Assembly: GCA_933228895.1 (NCBI GenBank)
Contig: OW121857.1
Location: 1,736,001-1,800,000 of the forward strand
Direction: 5' to 3'
Length of the DNA: 64,000 nt
Source of the DNA: Platycnemis pennipes
Lineage: Eukaryota > Arthropoda > Insecta > Odonata > Platycnemididae
In this document: one piece after another, positions 1-10,228 of the stretch
How the letters are laid out: each line of letters begins with the position of its first letter
Numbering within the stretch: position 1 is the stretch's first letter
Translations under genes and position numbers: made by a program
The notes under the pieces: generated by a model
What the model saw: the letters and a program-made list of their open reading frames with translations, nothing else
What the model was told of the DNA's origin: nothing
The model's database searches: none

Positions 1-540
1 AAGTTATTATATTTCCTTTTTAACACAAAATACATAAGAGATACCGCAAAAATAATGACGAAATCAAGTTTAGCAGCTCAAATTACACTAAGAACGCCCA
101 AGAAAATGCAGTTAAACTCGAGAACGACATGGTAATTAATTTTGGCCAGGTTTTTTCCAATCGGTCCCACTGCGCGCCGGGACCAACATTTTTTTCCGGA
201 TAAGACAGGTTTCCGCTTAACTCAGGTGCCGCTTAAGGCAGGTTTCACTGTATATATTTATCTTCATCTGTGAACAAATCAGCATCGAATTAACTTAAAA
301 GGTTTAGCCTAAAAGTTAACCTGCGTTTCTGATAGTCGTTCCCATTCTAGTATTTCTATTAAACACTAGTACAATTATCACAATGTCCTGTACATATTCT
401 TGCTGATTTCCTTTCCACATTCTCTAATTTGTTTATCAGCCCTTCTTCGAATAGACCCCATATACCTGCGGCATAATCTGAATGAGGCCTGACAAGGGTT
501 AAAAAAACACATCCATTGCTTGGATAGTGGAAAAACCGGT
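1..540. other. No gene or repeat recognised
   Basis: AT-rich sequence in which I see no coding potential and no element ends. Confidence 0.5.
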
Positions 541-544
541 CCGA

Positions 545-620
545 GAGGGATTCGAGCCCTCAACCTCCAGATAGGCAGTCGACATCTTTCACCCACCCGA
601 GAACTGAGATCCTCTCTTTT
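545..620 (-). repeat. tRNA-derived SINE-like head (candidate)
   Basis: On the minus strand a T-arm can be drawn at 545-561: GAGGG, loop CTCGAAT, CCCTC, a perfect 5-bp stem with a 7-nt loop matching an RNA polymerase III B-box (GGCTCGAATCCC). An A-box-like stretch (GGGTGGGTGAAAG) lies upstream on that strand at roughly 588-600. I cannot draw a full cloverleaf, so this is more likely a SINE head or decayed tRNA than a working tRNA gene. Confidence 0.4.
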
Positions 621-639
621 TAGGCTGTAATAATTTTCG

Positions 640-1350
640 AGACTTGATAACTGCCCCAGAGGAAAGGGTATTCGATCCGCGGAATTTTGGCTTGCCGGGA
701 CAATACGCGGATATATTTTGCTACGCCGTTTCATTGTTATGTAACTGCAGCCCCTCAAGATGCGAATTTCAAAGTTTCCCCTGTGCCCGTGAGGAGACAA
801 ATGACTTCAACCAGCGCGCGAAGGAACAATTGAGCGTCGCGCTGCTTCGCGAATTTCGTACGCTCAGTCCCGAGGTGCGCCGCGAGAGGCGCGGGCGTCG
901 CTCGACGCAGCTCCGCAGTGCTCTTCGCGTAGCTCACAGCTCGGCCGACCGCCGTCGCGACGAGGAGGGACGAACTCACGCACCTGCGCTCCCGGTGTCC
1001 CCCCCCACTCTGCTCGCGGATACGTGGTGTGTGTTGTGGTGGTGATATCAGTGCTCTTCCCCTGTGCTCCCTCCTCTAACTGCCCAAGTGTTCCGTCTTG
1101 TCCGTCGGAGTCCCGTGCGTCGACTTCTCCACCTGCGACTGTGCTTCCAGGATCCCCTCGCGACCGTCCTCCCCACAAGAGGTTGCTAGGAGACGCGGAG
1201 TCAACAATTGTTTGTCTCCCCCCCCTCCCACTTGCCCCCGTGCTCACAGTGCCATGGATTCGTGCCGACCCCGCGCTGACCCCCTGCAGTGAGTCGTTCC
1301 TTCCGCCGAGGGACGAGAGGATGAGGTGTCAAAGGTGAGTGTGCCTTCCA
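640..1350. promoter_or_regulatory. CpG-rich block, possible promoter or first exon
   Basis: This stretch is far richer in GC and CpG than its AT-rich surroundings, especially 810-1000. At 1331-1340 the sequence reads CAAAG then GTGAGTG, a good match to a splice donor at the end of an open frame. I recognise no protein in any frame, so a 5-prime exon or CpG island of a neighbouring gene is an inference. A GC-rich repeat is the main alternative. Confidence 0.25.
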
Positions 1351-1536
1351 CGAGGTGAAGGGCGCGTGTTGTGTCCCTCAACTGTTTCCAGAAGTGTGGA
1401 CTTCATTGTTTTCCTTTAACTTTTCGCAAGAAATGGGACTTGGGTCGAGATGGTCCTTTGGGTACATTCATCGTTAACTTGATGTAAATGGGGCAACTGA
1501 AGAGTATTGGAATGATCGCCGGAATCTTTTCTTAAG

Positions 1537-1755
1537 GCCGCTTTACACGGTACAATTTCTTGTACAAACGCTTGTATAAACTGAACGACATTGTATGTTT
1601 GTCTGCGTGGAATTAGAACAGGTTCTATTTCCCGTTCAGTCATTCAGACTATCGCACAAGCGTTCGTACAATTATCCGCTTTACACGGAACAATTTCCTC
1701 ATGCAAGAGTTTGTACAAAAAATTGCACAATAAATTGTATCGTGTAAAGCGGACT
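1537..1755. mobile_element. MITE with ~20-bp terminal inverted repeats
   Basis: The left end (CCGCTTTACACGGTACAATT, from about 1538) is matched in reverse at the right end by AATTGTATCGTGTAAAGCGG near 1734-1752. A third, internal copy of the motif starts near 1676, so the element may be composite. It has no coding capacity. I cannot fix the target-site duplication, so the superfamily is open. Confidence 0.6.
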
Positions 1756-2324
1756 TTATAATGAAGGGCGATAGAGATATCAGGAAAGTATATGGACATG
1801 GGAGTGCACTGCATTTAAGGTGAAGGAGTTTCTTGCTACCTTGGTGATTCCGGTGTATTCCTCGCGTGTGCTCTAAGAAGGAGACAATGCAATTATGCGC
1901 TGTCGATATTTTCTTCCTCCCTCGAAGGCAATGAGGCCATCACATACGCACGTACGTTCTGGCTCCATATCTGCAGGCGTGACTCTCTTTTGGCCCGTTG
2001 GGGCGGACTAGACCGAGATCAGGGGCGACCTATTTCCTACGCGGGCACCCTTAAGGGTCGGAGGAGAGTGACGTAACGGCCTGTAACCAAACCAATCGTG
2101 AAACGCAACAATCGTAGAACTGTGACGTCACGACTGCACCTCTCGGCGATTTCAGCGCAAGCGAAGGAAGCTTCTTCATTGCGAATCGCATCTTACGTCG
2201 AGGTGGGGATCGAAGGCACGGCCACCAGATAGGCGCGCCGCCCACAGCAGTTGGCTGCACTGTTCCTGCAGAATCCGTGACGAGGCCTACTTGTGAAGTT
2301 GTGAGGTTGACCCACTGATAAGGC
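1756..2324. other. No gene or repeat recognised
   Basis: Mixed-composition sequence with no motif I can assign. Confidence 0.45.
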
Positions 2325-2682
2325 GTGCACAGCGGTAAGCAGCCTTTTCCATTCTTCACTTTTCCCTCCGAGACGATTGTCTTCATCAGGCCATCGCGTA
2401 CTAAGATGTGGCCGATCAAGTCTTCTTTTTGGAGTTTTCGGCAGACTTCTCTTCTATCCCACTCTTCTTTCGTTTGTCCCTCGGGCCATCCATTTCATCG
2501 TCATCATTCTTCAGCACCTTTCGAATGCTTTTATTCTCCGCTTATGTCATATATGCTTCGCTTCATGCTCCAGATTAATGTTCTGATGAATTGCTTTCTT
2601 ATGTCTACGCTTGTATCTCCAGCTGTAAGTTGATTCTTCTTTCGGTAACACGCCCTTTTCGCCTGGGCTATCCTACAGACCA
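2325..2682 (-). pseudogene. RTE-like LINE, C-terminal fragment
   Basis: Read on the minus strand, this matches the 3-prime part of the RTE-like element at 49.46-49.86 kb, both in DNA and in protein. Shared features are the IAQAKRA-like start, the TAGDTSV stretch and the GHIL.RDGLMKTIV..GKV motif near the end. Frameshifts separate the blocks and a section is deleted in the middle. It lies far downstream of any RT domain, so it is a severely truncated copy. Confidence 0.7.
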
Positions 2683-2689
2683 CTAGTTA

Positions 2690-3342
2690 AAGCTCGCAAA
2701 AGGACAAAATGTATTTTTCATTTTGCATCGTTCTTGAATGGTGGACACCCTTATGCCTTGAGCCACGACTGATGTATTGACTTGTCAAAATAATGTGATA
2801 TCTAAAACTGGAGATATGATACCAAGCAAATAGACTACTTTGAATATGTAACAAAATGATTAGCTTCGTGGGAGTTACTCCCCTACGCCAAAAATAGGGT
2901 CTCCCTGAAGTCCCTAATTCACTCACGCTGTTCAACACTGGTAATCCTTACATTAGAACGAAATTTCCACGTCCAAGTATGCACCTATTTATGGATGCAG
3001 TTTCGCTCGCCTACCGAATGAATGATCGCGAGAATTCCGACAATTTCGCATGACTCATTGATAAAATTTTACGCCATCTCAATAGCTTATTGTTATATTT
3101 CCGAACACGTGGTCAACTGACCCGTTCCTCCTGGTCACATGTCATGCGAGGTGTGTACATGTGGACACGCCGGCGATCACCTCCGCCGCGATATCGCCCG
3201 TGGCGTCGTGGAGGGCAGCCTCGGGGCCCCTTTCGACCCTCGAACCACAGACATGACCCCGGTGACGACTATATACTCTCCGATGCCCTTGATCCGATGC
3301 TCGCGCGACGAAATTCGAAGTTTCCCTCGGCGCGGGGCACAG
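2690..3342. other. No gene recognised; GC-rich patch at 3110-3340
   Basis: The first half is AT-rich. The second half is GC- and CpG-richer with short open frames that resemble no family I know. Confidence 0.4.
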
Positions 3343-3684
3343 CAGTGGGCTGAAATCGAAAATTCTGGCCGGAGTTCAAAAAGTGATTTTTTTCAAGCCA
3401 GGAAGCTGTATCTTTGCATAAATATTCTCAAAAGACATATGCATCCGATAATCCAAGGCATTTTCATTAGTACTCAACAATTAACAATTTGCATGAGGTC
3501 AAAGATGCACGAATTTCGCAAAAATGGTCTACACTCAATATTCTCACGAAGTCTTCAAAATCAAGCCCTTGCCTAACCTTTATGGGTGATTAATTGGAAT
3601 AAAAGGTGATGTGATAAGATGAAACAGTTTTTATCTTTGTTTTAATGTAGTCTACTGACATTTTCGATTTTATTAACCGAAGAT
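3343..3684 (+). repeat. Transib-like repeat, first part (split by a LINE)
   Basis: It starts CAGTGGGCTGAAATCG, preceded by CACAG, the same terminus seen at 24608, 59601 and, inverted, 12209 and 27159. Its body aligns along its whole length with 59601-59950. The repeat continues after the LINE at 6581 (ATTAAACAAAATGG) for about 40 bases before similarity fades. Confidence 0.7.
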
Positions 3685-3699
3685 AAATAACAAGTACTG

Positions 3700-4260
3700 A
3701 TGCAGATATAATCGTATGCTCAGATAGCTGGCTTTCGAAGCACATCAGATTATGAAGTATTCCCGAAGTGTTTTACCGTATACAGAAAGGATAGAGTAAT
3801 CAGAAACGGAGGAGTATTATTTATAGCTGTGAAGGACCCGTATGTCAGTAGAAGAGAACTTATTTCAGAGCGAAATGTAGAAAATATTTGGTCTTCCGTT
3901 AAAAGCAAAAGTAGCAACGCAAAAAAGATACATGTAGGTGTATATTACAGGCCACCGGACGCAAACGTCAATACTTCAATGGAACTAGAATCAGAGATAG
4001 GCACATTATTTTCTCAGAAAGATGATAGAGGGGTAACAGTAGGCGGAGAGTTCAATCTCCCTTAGATAGACTGGAATAAGTGTAGTTTTATAACAGGAGG
4101 TAGGGATAAGGAACTCTGCGAATCACTGTTGAACAACTTTGTCACATTCTTTACAACACCTAGTAACAAAACCGACCAGGGGAAACAACATTATAGAATT
4201 ATTAGCAAAAAATATACCCGAAAGAGTTCTAAATACAGTTCAGAATACAGACTCAGCAAT
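3700..4260 (+). pseudogene. LINE family-1 endonuclease domain, broken
   Basis: The apurinic-type endonuclease (EEP fold) nicks target DNA to prime reverse transcription. Visible marks are ADIIVCSDSWLS at the start, VGVYYRPP in the middle (about 3935-3960), and GGEFNLP near 4040, where active relatives have GDFN. The key D of GDFN reads E here. A stop follows at 4063, and another breaks the frame near 3750. The N-terminal catalytic residues are missing because of the 5-prime truncation. Confidence 0.7.
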
Positions 4261-4262
4261 TA

Positions 4263-4976
4263 GTGATCATAAAGCATGCGAAATTTAATGTAGGCGTTGA
4301 AAGACATTATAAACCAAGGAGGAGAGTATACTTATTTTGCAAGGCTAATTACGACGGTATTAAAGAGGAATTAAGGGAATCGTTTAATGTATTTAGAAAA
4401 CAAAGCAAAGGATTTGATACAGAGGATTCGTGGAGAGAATTTCTTGAGGTCACCCGTAACGCAGTTAATAAATACATACCAAGTAAATTCATTAATGATA
4501 ATACAGAGCCGCGATGGTATAACGCGGAGGTTAGGAAATCACTAAAGCGACAAAGGGTATGCCACGCTAGGATGAAAAATGCAGGACGGGGTCTATCGGT
4601 AGAGGAAAAGAATGAGTTAGTTCAAAACTATAAAAAATCGAGAGCATTAGCAAGGAAATCATGTCGGCAAGCGTTATCACATTTCAAGAGCAAGATGTTA
4701 GGAGAATATTTAGATAGCAATCATAAAGCGTTTTGGTTATATGTGAGAGAGCTTCAGGGAAATAGGTCCACAGTGCACACACTAAAAACGATAAACGAAC
4801 TAGAGTCACTAGCAGTGTACATACAAAAAGCCAATACCTTAAACACCTTCTTCCAAAGCGTATTCAACTCATCGTCACACAGCGCAGTGGAACCACCGCC
4901 GAACACTTTCAGAGAGCAGATGCCCGAAATAAGCATTACATGTCGCGGAAGAGCAGCAGTTAAAAAGCATTGGTAA
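4263..4976 (+). pseudogene. LINE family-1 linker between endonuclease and RT
   Basis: A 237-residue open stretch carrying the basic linker typical of CR1/L2 ORF2: PRWYNAEVRKSLKRQR, KSCRQALSHFKSK, ending just before the RT N-terminal region. The RT region continues in another frame from about 4950 (KSPGPDRIPS). This is the longest unbroken piece of the element. The frame change near 4940-4970 shows a small indel. Confidence 0.7.
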
Positions 4977-5770
4977 AAACAAATCACCAGGTCCCGATCG
5001 CATTCCTTCCACAGTATATAAAACATTAGCTTCTGAAATAGCCCCCTATCTAGAAATAATATTCAATAAAACACTAAAGAACCACACAGTACCCAAGGAT
5101 TGGAGAGAAGCTAACATTACACCTATATTTAAAAGCGGTAATAGGGAAGAACCTAGTAACTACAGACCCATTTCACTCACGTCAATCTCTTGTAAGATAT
5201 TTGAGCACATTGCAGTAGGTTCGATCATGGGGCATTTGGATAGTCAGCGATTACTCATAAACAGCCAACATGGGTTCCGGAAAGGTAGATCTTGCGAGAC
5301 ACAATTAGCTTTATTCTTACACGATATTTTAGTCTACGGCGAAAACAGTGGTGAAGTTGATGCGTTATTTCTAGATTTTAAAAAGACATTCGATAAAGTT
5401 CCTCAGGATAAATAGATTTGAAGTTAGAGAGTTTTGGTATAAATAAAGACGTTGTGTTTTGGGTAAAAGAATTCTTAAGTGGGGGAGAGCAGAGGGTTGT
5501 TATAGATGGTATCATGTGGGACACAGAGTCACATTGGGAGTTCCACAGGGTAGCATAGTAGTCCGCTTCTATTTCTTTTATAATAAACGATTTGAGTACC
5601 GTAGTTAGTAGTAAACTAAGACTTTTTGCAGACTATGCGGTAGTGTATAGGGGTATATCAACAGAAGAAGACAGGAAATCGCTTCGCAAGGATTCAGGTG
5701 CAATTCAAGAGTGGTGCGACAAATGGCAGTAGAATTTAACATTAAAAAGTTTGTAGATATCAATTTTGGA
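4950..5770 (+). pseudogene. LINE family-1 reverse transcriptase, broken
   Basis: RT blocks appear in order: SGNREEPSNYRPISLTS (about 5140-5190), LINSQHGFRKGRSCETQLA (5250-5310), motif A LFLDFKKTFDKVP (5365-5403) and motif C at 5622-5640. Motif C reads LFADY where the catalytic signature is FADD, so one of the two metal-binding aspartates is lost. Stops follow motif A (5413) and interrupt the palm. The enzyme would copy LINE RNA at the nicked target, but this copy is dead. Confidence 0.8.
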
Positions 5771-5779
5771 GGAGGAATA

Positions 5780-6405
5780 ATCCGATAGAGCGTACCTTTA
5801 GAATCAGTGACACGAAGGTCGAAAACATTGAAACCATAAGATTTTTAGGTGTAACAATCACTAAAGATTTATCGTGGGGAAGACACATCCGGGAAATATG
5901 CGGCCGAGCGAAGAGAAAGCTAGGATTTATAAAAAGAGTACTTGGAAAATGTGACGAGAAGACAAAAGAGCGATGTTACTTTTCACTAGTTAGGCCCCAC
6001 CTTGAGTATGCAGCCAGTGTATGGGATCCTAATGAATTAGGTTTGATCAGAAAACTAGACAGTGTGCAGCGTAGAGCAGCTAGGTTCGTTAAAAGGTGTT
6101 ACGATAGGTTGAGTAGTGTTTCAGAATTAATACAAGAATTACTAGTAGGGTGGGAATCATTATCAGAGCTTTGGTTAAAGTACAGATTGAATCTATTACA
6201 GAAATTTCAATCGGATAGCTTTACTGAAGATGTTCGGCACATATTAAAAACGCCAGCGTACTATGCTAGATTCGACCAACCAAATAAGATTAGAGAGATA
6301 GATTGTCGTACCGATACATTCAAAATGTCATTTTTCCCCCGTACTATAAGAGAACAGAATAGGCAGCATATGAAAGGGATAGGTAGGGGAAATATTATAG
6401 AGTAG
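5780..6405 (+). pseudogene. LINE family-1 C-terminal domain
   Basis: It carries the typical CR1/L2 C-terminal sequence: FLGVTITKDLSWG, KLGFIKRVLGKC, LVRPHLEYAASVWDP, VQRRAARFVKRCYDR, then RTDTFKMSFFPRTIREQN. The last 120 residues (6043-6405) are one open frame ending at the ORF2 stop. The function of this domain is unclear in the family. It matches family 2 in layout but differs at many positions, so the two are separate subfamilies. Confidence 0.8.
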
Positions 6406-6527
6406 TAAGTAGTGCATGATGCATGTATTAATCCCTTAAATACTAGCTATAGATGCTAACAATCTAGTTGCATGAGACCCTATAGTTGCTTGTTTGCATG
6501 ACGGTAGTGCATGCATGGTGATCTTCA

Positions 6528-6562
6528 CCCTTTGCCACACACCCTCGCGGTGGCTTGCAGGG
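6528..6562 (+). other. LINE 3-prime UTR hairpin
   Basis: CCCTTTGCCAC ... GGTGGCTTGCAGGG can fold into a stem-loop (GCCAC with GTGGC, outer CCC..GC with GCAGGG). The same structure recurs in all LINE tails of the window. Such 3-prime hairpins are usually what the LINE RT recognises. Confidence 0.6.
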
Positions 6563-6620
6563 TATCGTATAGATGTAGTTATTAAACAAAATGGTGGACC
6601 CTACTTTTTGGTCATTTGGA

Positions 6621-7636
6621 CAGCATGCGCATAACACTGGATTATTGTCTCTTCGAGGCCACCGACCCACAGTTGGTGTCGCATGTCTGCAACTCCCCCG
6701 CCCCCTGCACTCTGGTTGGGTGTTAGGCGATGGGTCGTTTTATGGCTCCGAGGAGCTCTTTTATGCGGTTATTTGCGGATAATTTTGGGAGAACGTTTTC
6801 TAGTATCAAAAGAAATGTACTATAGCGTTCAGTTTAATATTTGCATTGGTGTAAATCATAAGATTTCTGAAACTTCAGCTCGGATTTCACTCGTGTTGGT
6901 GTCTGTGATGGATCTCTCAAAATTCTCTCTACAACTCCCAGTGGTGTGGATACTTTGGTAACCACTTCAATATTCCTCACGTTTTCAAGGTTTGTGTACT
7001 CTATTAGGACTGCTAATAGAGTATATGATTTGATATTATCATATGTGCATCGGCTCCGTGGTATAATTTGTACTTATGGTTTGCGCATTCGTTTCTTTCC
7101 CAAAAACAATTAATATTTAATGCATGTGACGGTGCAGTTAGATGAGTCAATATACTGAAGGAAAATTTCCCGTTTCGCATACTATTGACGAAATTACAGC
7201 CACCTATCTGGTTATTACGTAGCAACTTAAGAAATCTTAACGAGAAGGGAGAAATTTCTAAATCGTTAGCTATCACAATTGTCGATTATGACAATATCGC
7301 CACCAGCAGCCAAGTTGAAATTCGAATCGAGACTTGAGTATGGGACGTTATCGACCTGACCAAAGACGCTACACATGTATCTCTGTGCATTCCATTACTT
7401 CTTTAATTCCTAATGATATCGAGAGAATGTAACACAGGGCAATGATTTTTATCAGGGTCTAAAGGCCCAAAAAAGGGTTTATCAGGGCCTAAATAAGAAA
7501 TTTAATGCTTAAAGCAATCCATTCCGCGCTCAATCAATATAAGTAAGTACAATCTGCATGAAAGCGTACATTAGCATAGCTCAAACGATAGTTACTGATG
7601 TTTCATTTATGATGACAAAATTAAAAACAGTAAAAC
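6621..7636. other. No gene or repeat recognised
   Basis: AT-rich DNA beyond the end of detectable similarity to the Transib-like repeat. I see no domain. Confidence 0.45.
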
Positions 7637-8626
7637 AGTGTTTCAGAACTAATAAAAGAATTAGGGTGGGAATCATTATCAGAGCATAGGTTAAAGTACA
7701 GATTAAATCTATTAGAGACATTTCTATCGGATAGCTTTACTGAAGATGTTAGGCATGCACTAAAAAAACCAGCGTATTATGCTAGATTCGATCAGAGAAA
7801 TAAGATTAGAGAGACGGACTGTCGTACTGATAGATTCAAAATGGAATTTTTCCCCAGTACTATAAGAAATGGAATAGACAGTATAGCGAAGAGATAGGTA
7901 GGGGAAATATTTTAGAGTAGTCTGTAGTGCATGATGCATGTATTAATCCCTTAATTACTATAGATACGATAATTATATTAGCGTAACCAGTCTATTAAAT
8001 GAATTGAAATGGGAATCATTGTCAGATCGCAGGTTGAAATTTAGACTTAATCTCTTCCACAAATTCCAAGGCAATATTTTCAGTGATGATGTTAAAAATA
8101 TTTTACGAACCCCAACTTACTATGGCAGACTGGACCATAATCATAAAGTTAGAGAAATTGATTGCCGAACTGACCGATTCAAAATGTCCTTTTTCCCTCG
8201 CACAATAAGAGATACGAATAACGGTAAATATGTCCTATCGGAGAGTAGCAATGAATAGCATTGGTAGCTGCATGTTGGTATGAGTACTTAAAGCTAACCC
8301 TACTAACAGAATGTTTTTGCATGTTTGCTTTGCAATTTCTATCATTTTTAAATAGTGTAGTTCTGACTACTATATTAATACTATTCCTTTTTTATGCATG
8401 ATATGTAGTGCATGTTTGGTGAGTAATCACCCCCTGCCACACACCCCTGTGGTGGCTTGCAGGGTATTATGTAGATAGATAGTAGATAGATACTAACAAT
8501 CTAGTTGAATGAGGCCCTATAGTAACCTGTTTGCATGTCAATAGTGTATGCTTGGTGATCTTCACCCCCTGCCACACACCCTCGCGGTGGCTTGCAGGGT
8601 ATCGTGTAGATGTAGATGTAGATGTA
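7637..8626 (+). mobile_element. LINE family-1 3-prime fragment, split by a family-2 LINE
   Basis: 7637-7967 encodes the end of ORF2 (SELIKELGWESLSEHRLKY, then RTDRFKM) and the start of the 3-prime UTR. The UTR resumes at about 8494 (TAACAATCTAG) and runs through the hairpin (8566-8599) to a (GTAGAT)n end at 8626. Compared with the intact tail at 6430-6570, the break lies in CTATAGATGCTAACAATC. The coding part is frameshifted. Confidence 0.8.
7968..8485 (+). mobile_element. CR1/L2-type LINE family 2, 5-prime truncated
   Basis: It starts inside the C-terminal domain (YDNYISVTSLLNE region), keeps an open frame from 8004 to 8258 (KWESLSDRRLKFRLNLFHK ... RTIRDTNNGKYVLSESSNE, stop), and has a complete 3-prime UTR with the hairpin at 8432-8465. 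It is flanked by ATAGATAC at 7960-7967 and 8486-8493, a likely target-site duplication within the family-1 LINE. The GTAGAT-rich end makes the exact right boundary uncertain. Confidence 0.8.
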
Positions 8627-8689
8627 TGCATTATGGTTTCACGATAAGATTAGATGATTTAAAGGTTACCCGTAATGCCATTGATTGAT

Positions 8690-9700
8690 TAGTAACATTA
8701 AACTTTTCACTAGTCTTTTCTTCACTTCCCTACTCAACACCCCTGTCAATTAGTTCAAGCCTACGAGTAAAAGCTTCTTTTCCCAATGCAATTCTCATAC
8801 TCACTTCAACGCTGCTATACCCTTTTTCTTCCAACACACTACCTAGATAGCTAAATTGCTCTACCTGCTCTAGCTTCTGACAACCTACTTTTATCGTTAT
8901 ACTGGCCCTTTTTGTTCTTGAAAATCGCATTACTTTCAATTTATTCTGGTTTATCAATGTTCATCCCGTATCTTTCGCACTGTCCCTGCAACGCATCCAG
9001 CATTTTTTGCAAGCCACGGCCTGACTGGCTGACACTAGCGCGTGGTGATCCGTAAACCTCACTGATATTATCAATCTCCCCCCGACCTTTACTCCAGCCT
9101 CAAGCTCATCCCAAGCCTCTCTCACCATTTCCTCCGAGTATATGTTGAAAAGTACCGGCGCTAACGGACGCCTTCTGCGCCATGCATAAATTCCGGATCA
9201 CTCTCCTGTCTCTCCAGTCTACTCCTATTTTCCGCAATATTTCTATTAACTTGTCCCACCTCACTCTGTCGAACGCCTTTTCGAAATCAACATACGTAGC
9301 ACGCGAATACATCCTCATTGTATTCTAGTTTCCTTTCCACTAGTATTCTCATCGTTGTAGTTGCATCCCGAGTGGCCCTCACCTTCCGAAATCCAAACTG
9401 ATCCTCGCCTAGAAATACGTTTGCTCTCTTTTCCATTCTCCTATTGATGATTCTAAGCCCTACCTTTGCCTCATGAGAAATCAAACTTATCGTTCTATAA
9501 TCTTCACTTTATTTTGTCACCCTCTTTTTCGGTGTAGGTATCAGCACGGTTTTTACAAAATCCTCCGGCCAAGTTCGTATATTCTGCGAAAAAGTTCATA
9601 AAATCTGTCCCTTCCCCCTCTTCCTAGGTTTTTCAGAAGCTCAGCTGGGATGTTATCTACCCCCACCGCTTTACTTGCCTTCATTTCTCGCAATGCTTTA
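8690..9700 (-). pseudogene. RTE-like LINE reverse transcriptase fragment
   Basis: On the minus strand the RT blocks run in order from 9700 down: KAVGVDNIPAELLKN, then DFVKTVLIPTPKK, DYRTISLISHEAKVGLRIIN, LGEDQFGFRK, motif A YVDFEKAFDRVRWDK (about 9260-9303), and the later LKVMRFSRTKRA and LEQVEQFSYLGSVLEE blocks. It is related to, but clearly a different subfamily from, the element at 47-50 kb (which has DEDHFGFRKSKGTREA). Frameshifts and at least one deletion around motif C make it a pseudogene. The endonuclease and the tail are missing. Confidence 0.8.
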
Positions 9701-9701
9701 C

Positions 9702-10228
9702 ATATCATGCATAAAAAACGATTAGTATTAATATACTAGTCTAAACTCTACTATTTAAAAAAGATAAAAAAGCAAACTAGGCATGCAAAAACATGCTCTT
9801 AGTTGGGTTACCTTCAGTTCCTTACACCAACATGCAGCTACCAATGCTATTCATTGCTACTCTCCGATAGGACATATTTACCGTTATTCGTATCTCTAAT
9901 TGTGCGAGGGAGAAAGGACATTTTGAATCGGTCAGTTCGGCAATCAATTTCTCTAATTTTGTGATTATGGTCCAGTCTACCATAGTAAGTTGGGGTTCGT
10001 AAAATATTTTTAATATCATCACTGAAAATATTGCCTTGGAATTTGTGTAAGAGATTAAGTCTAAATTTCAACCTTCGATCTGACAATGATTCCCATTTTA
10101 ATTCATTTAATAGACTGGTTACGCTAATAAGGTTATCGTACCGTCCCTTTACAAATCTTGCCGATCTTCGCTGCACACGTTCAAGTTGATTATTTATACT
10201 GATTTCGTAGGGATCCCATACACTGGCA
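9702..10228 (-). mobile_element. LINE family 2, 3-prime half of a split copy
   Basis: This half encodes the C-terminal domain from ASVWDPYEI onward (VQRRSARFVKGRYDN ... RTIRDTNNGKYVLSESSNE). The 3-prime UTR stops at the CATATCAT block, so the hairpin is missing and the copy abuts the RTE fragment directly. The upstream half lies at 13385-13605, beyond a 3156-bp insertion. Confidence 0.85.

Larger units (their letters stand above)
3685..6580 (+). mobile_element. CR1/L2-type LINE (family 1), nearly full ORF2, inactive
   Basis: A non-LTR retrotransposon of the CR1/L2 group of the Jockey superfamily, 5-prime truncated at the start of the endonuclease domain. In order: endonuclease, linker, reverse transcriptase, thumb and C-terminal domain, then a 3-prime UTR with a conserved hairpin (6528-6562) and a short GTAGAT-type end. 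Stops and frameshifts break ORF2 into at least five pieces, so it cannot be autonomous. It lies inside the Transib-like repeat, whose halves flank it. Confidence 0.85.

Noticed and set aside
545..620. A functional tRNA gene
   Set aside because: The T-arm is good, but no acceptor stem or D-arm pairs, so only a SINE or tRNA-like remnant is claimed.
378..1338. Overlapping open frames of 75-140 codons on both strands around the CpG-rich block
   Set aside because: No domain resemblance, and frames are open on both strands, as expected where stop codons are rare because of GC content.
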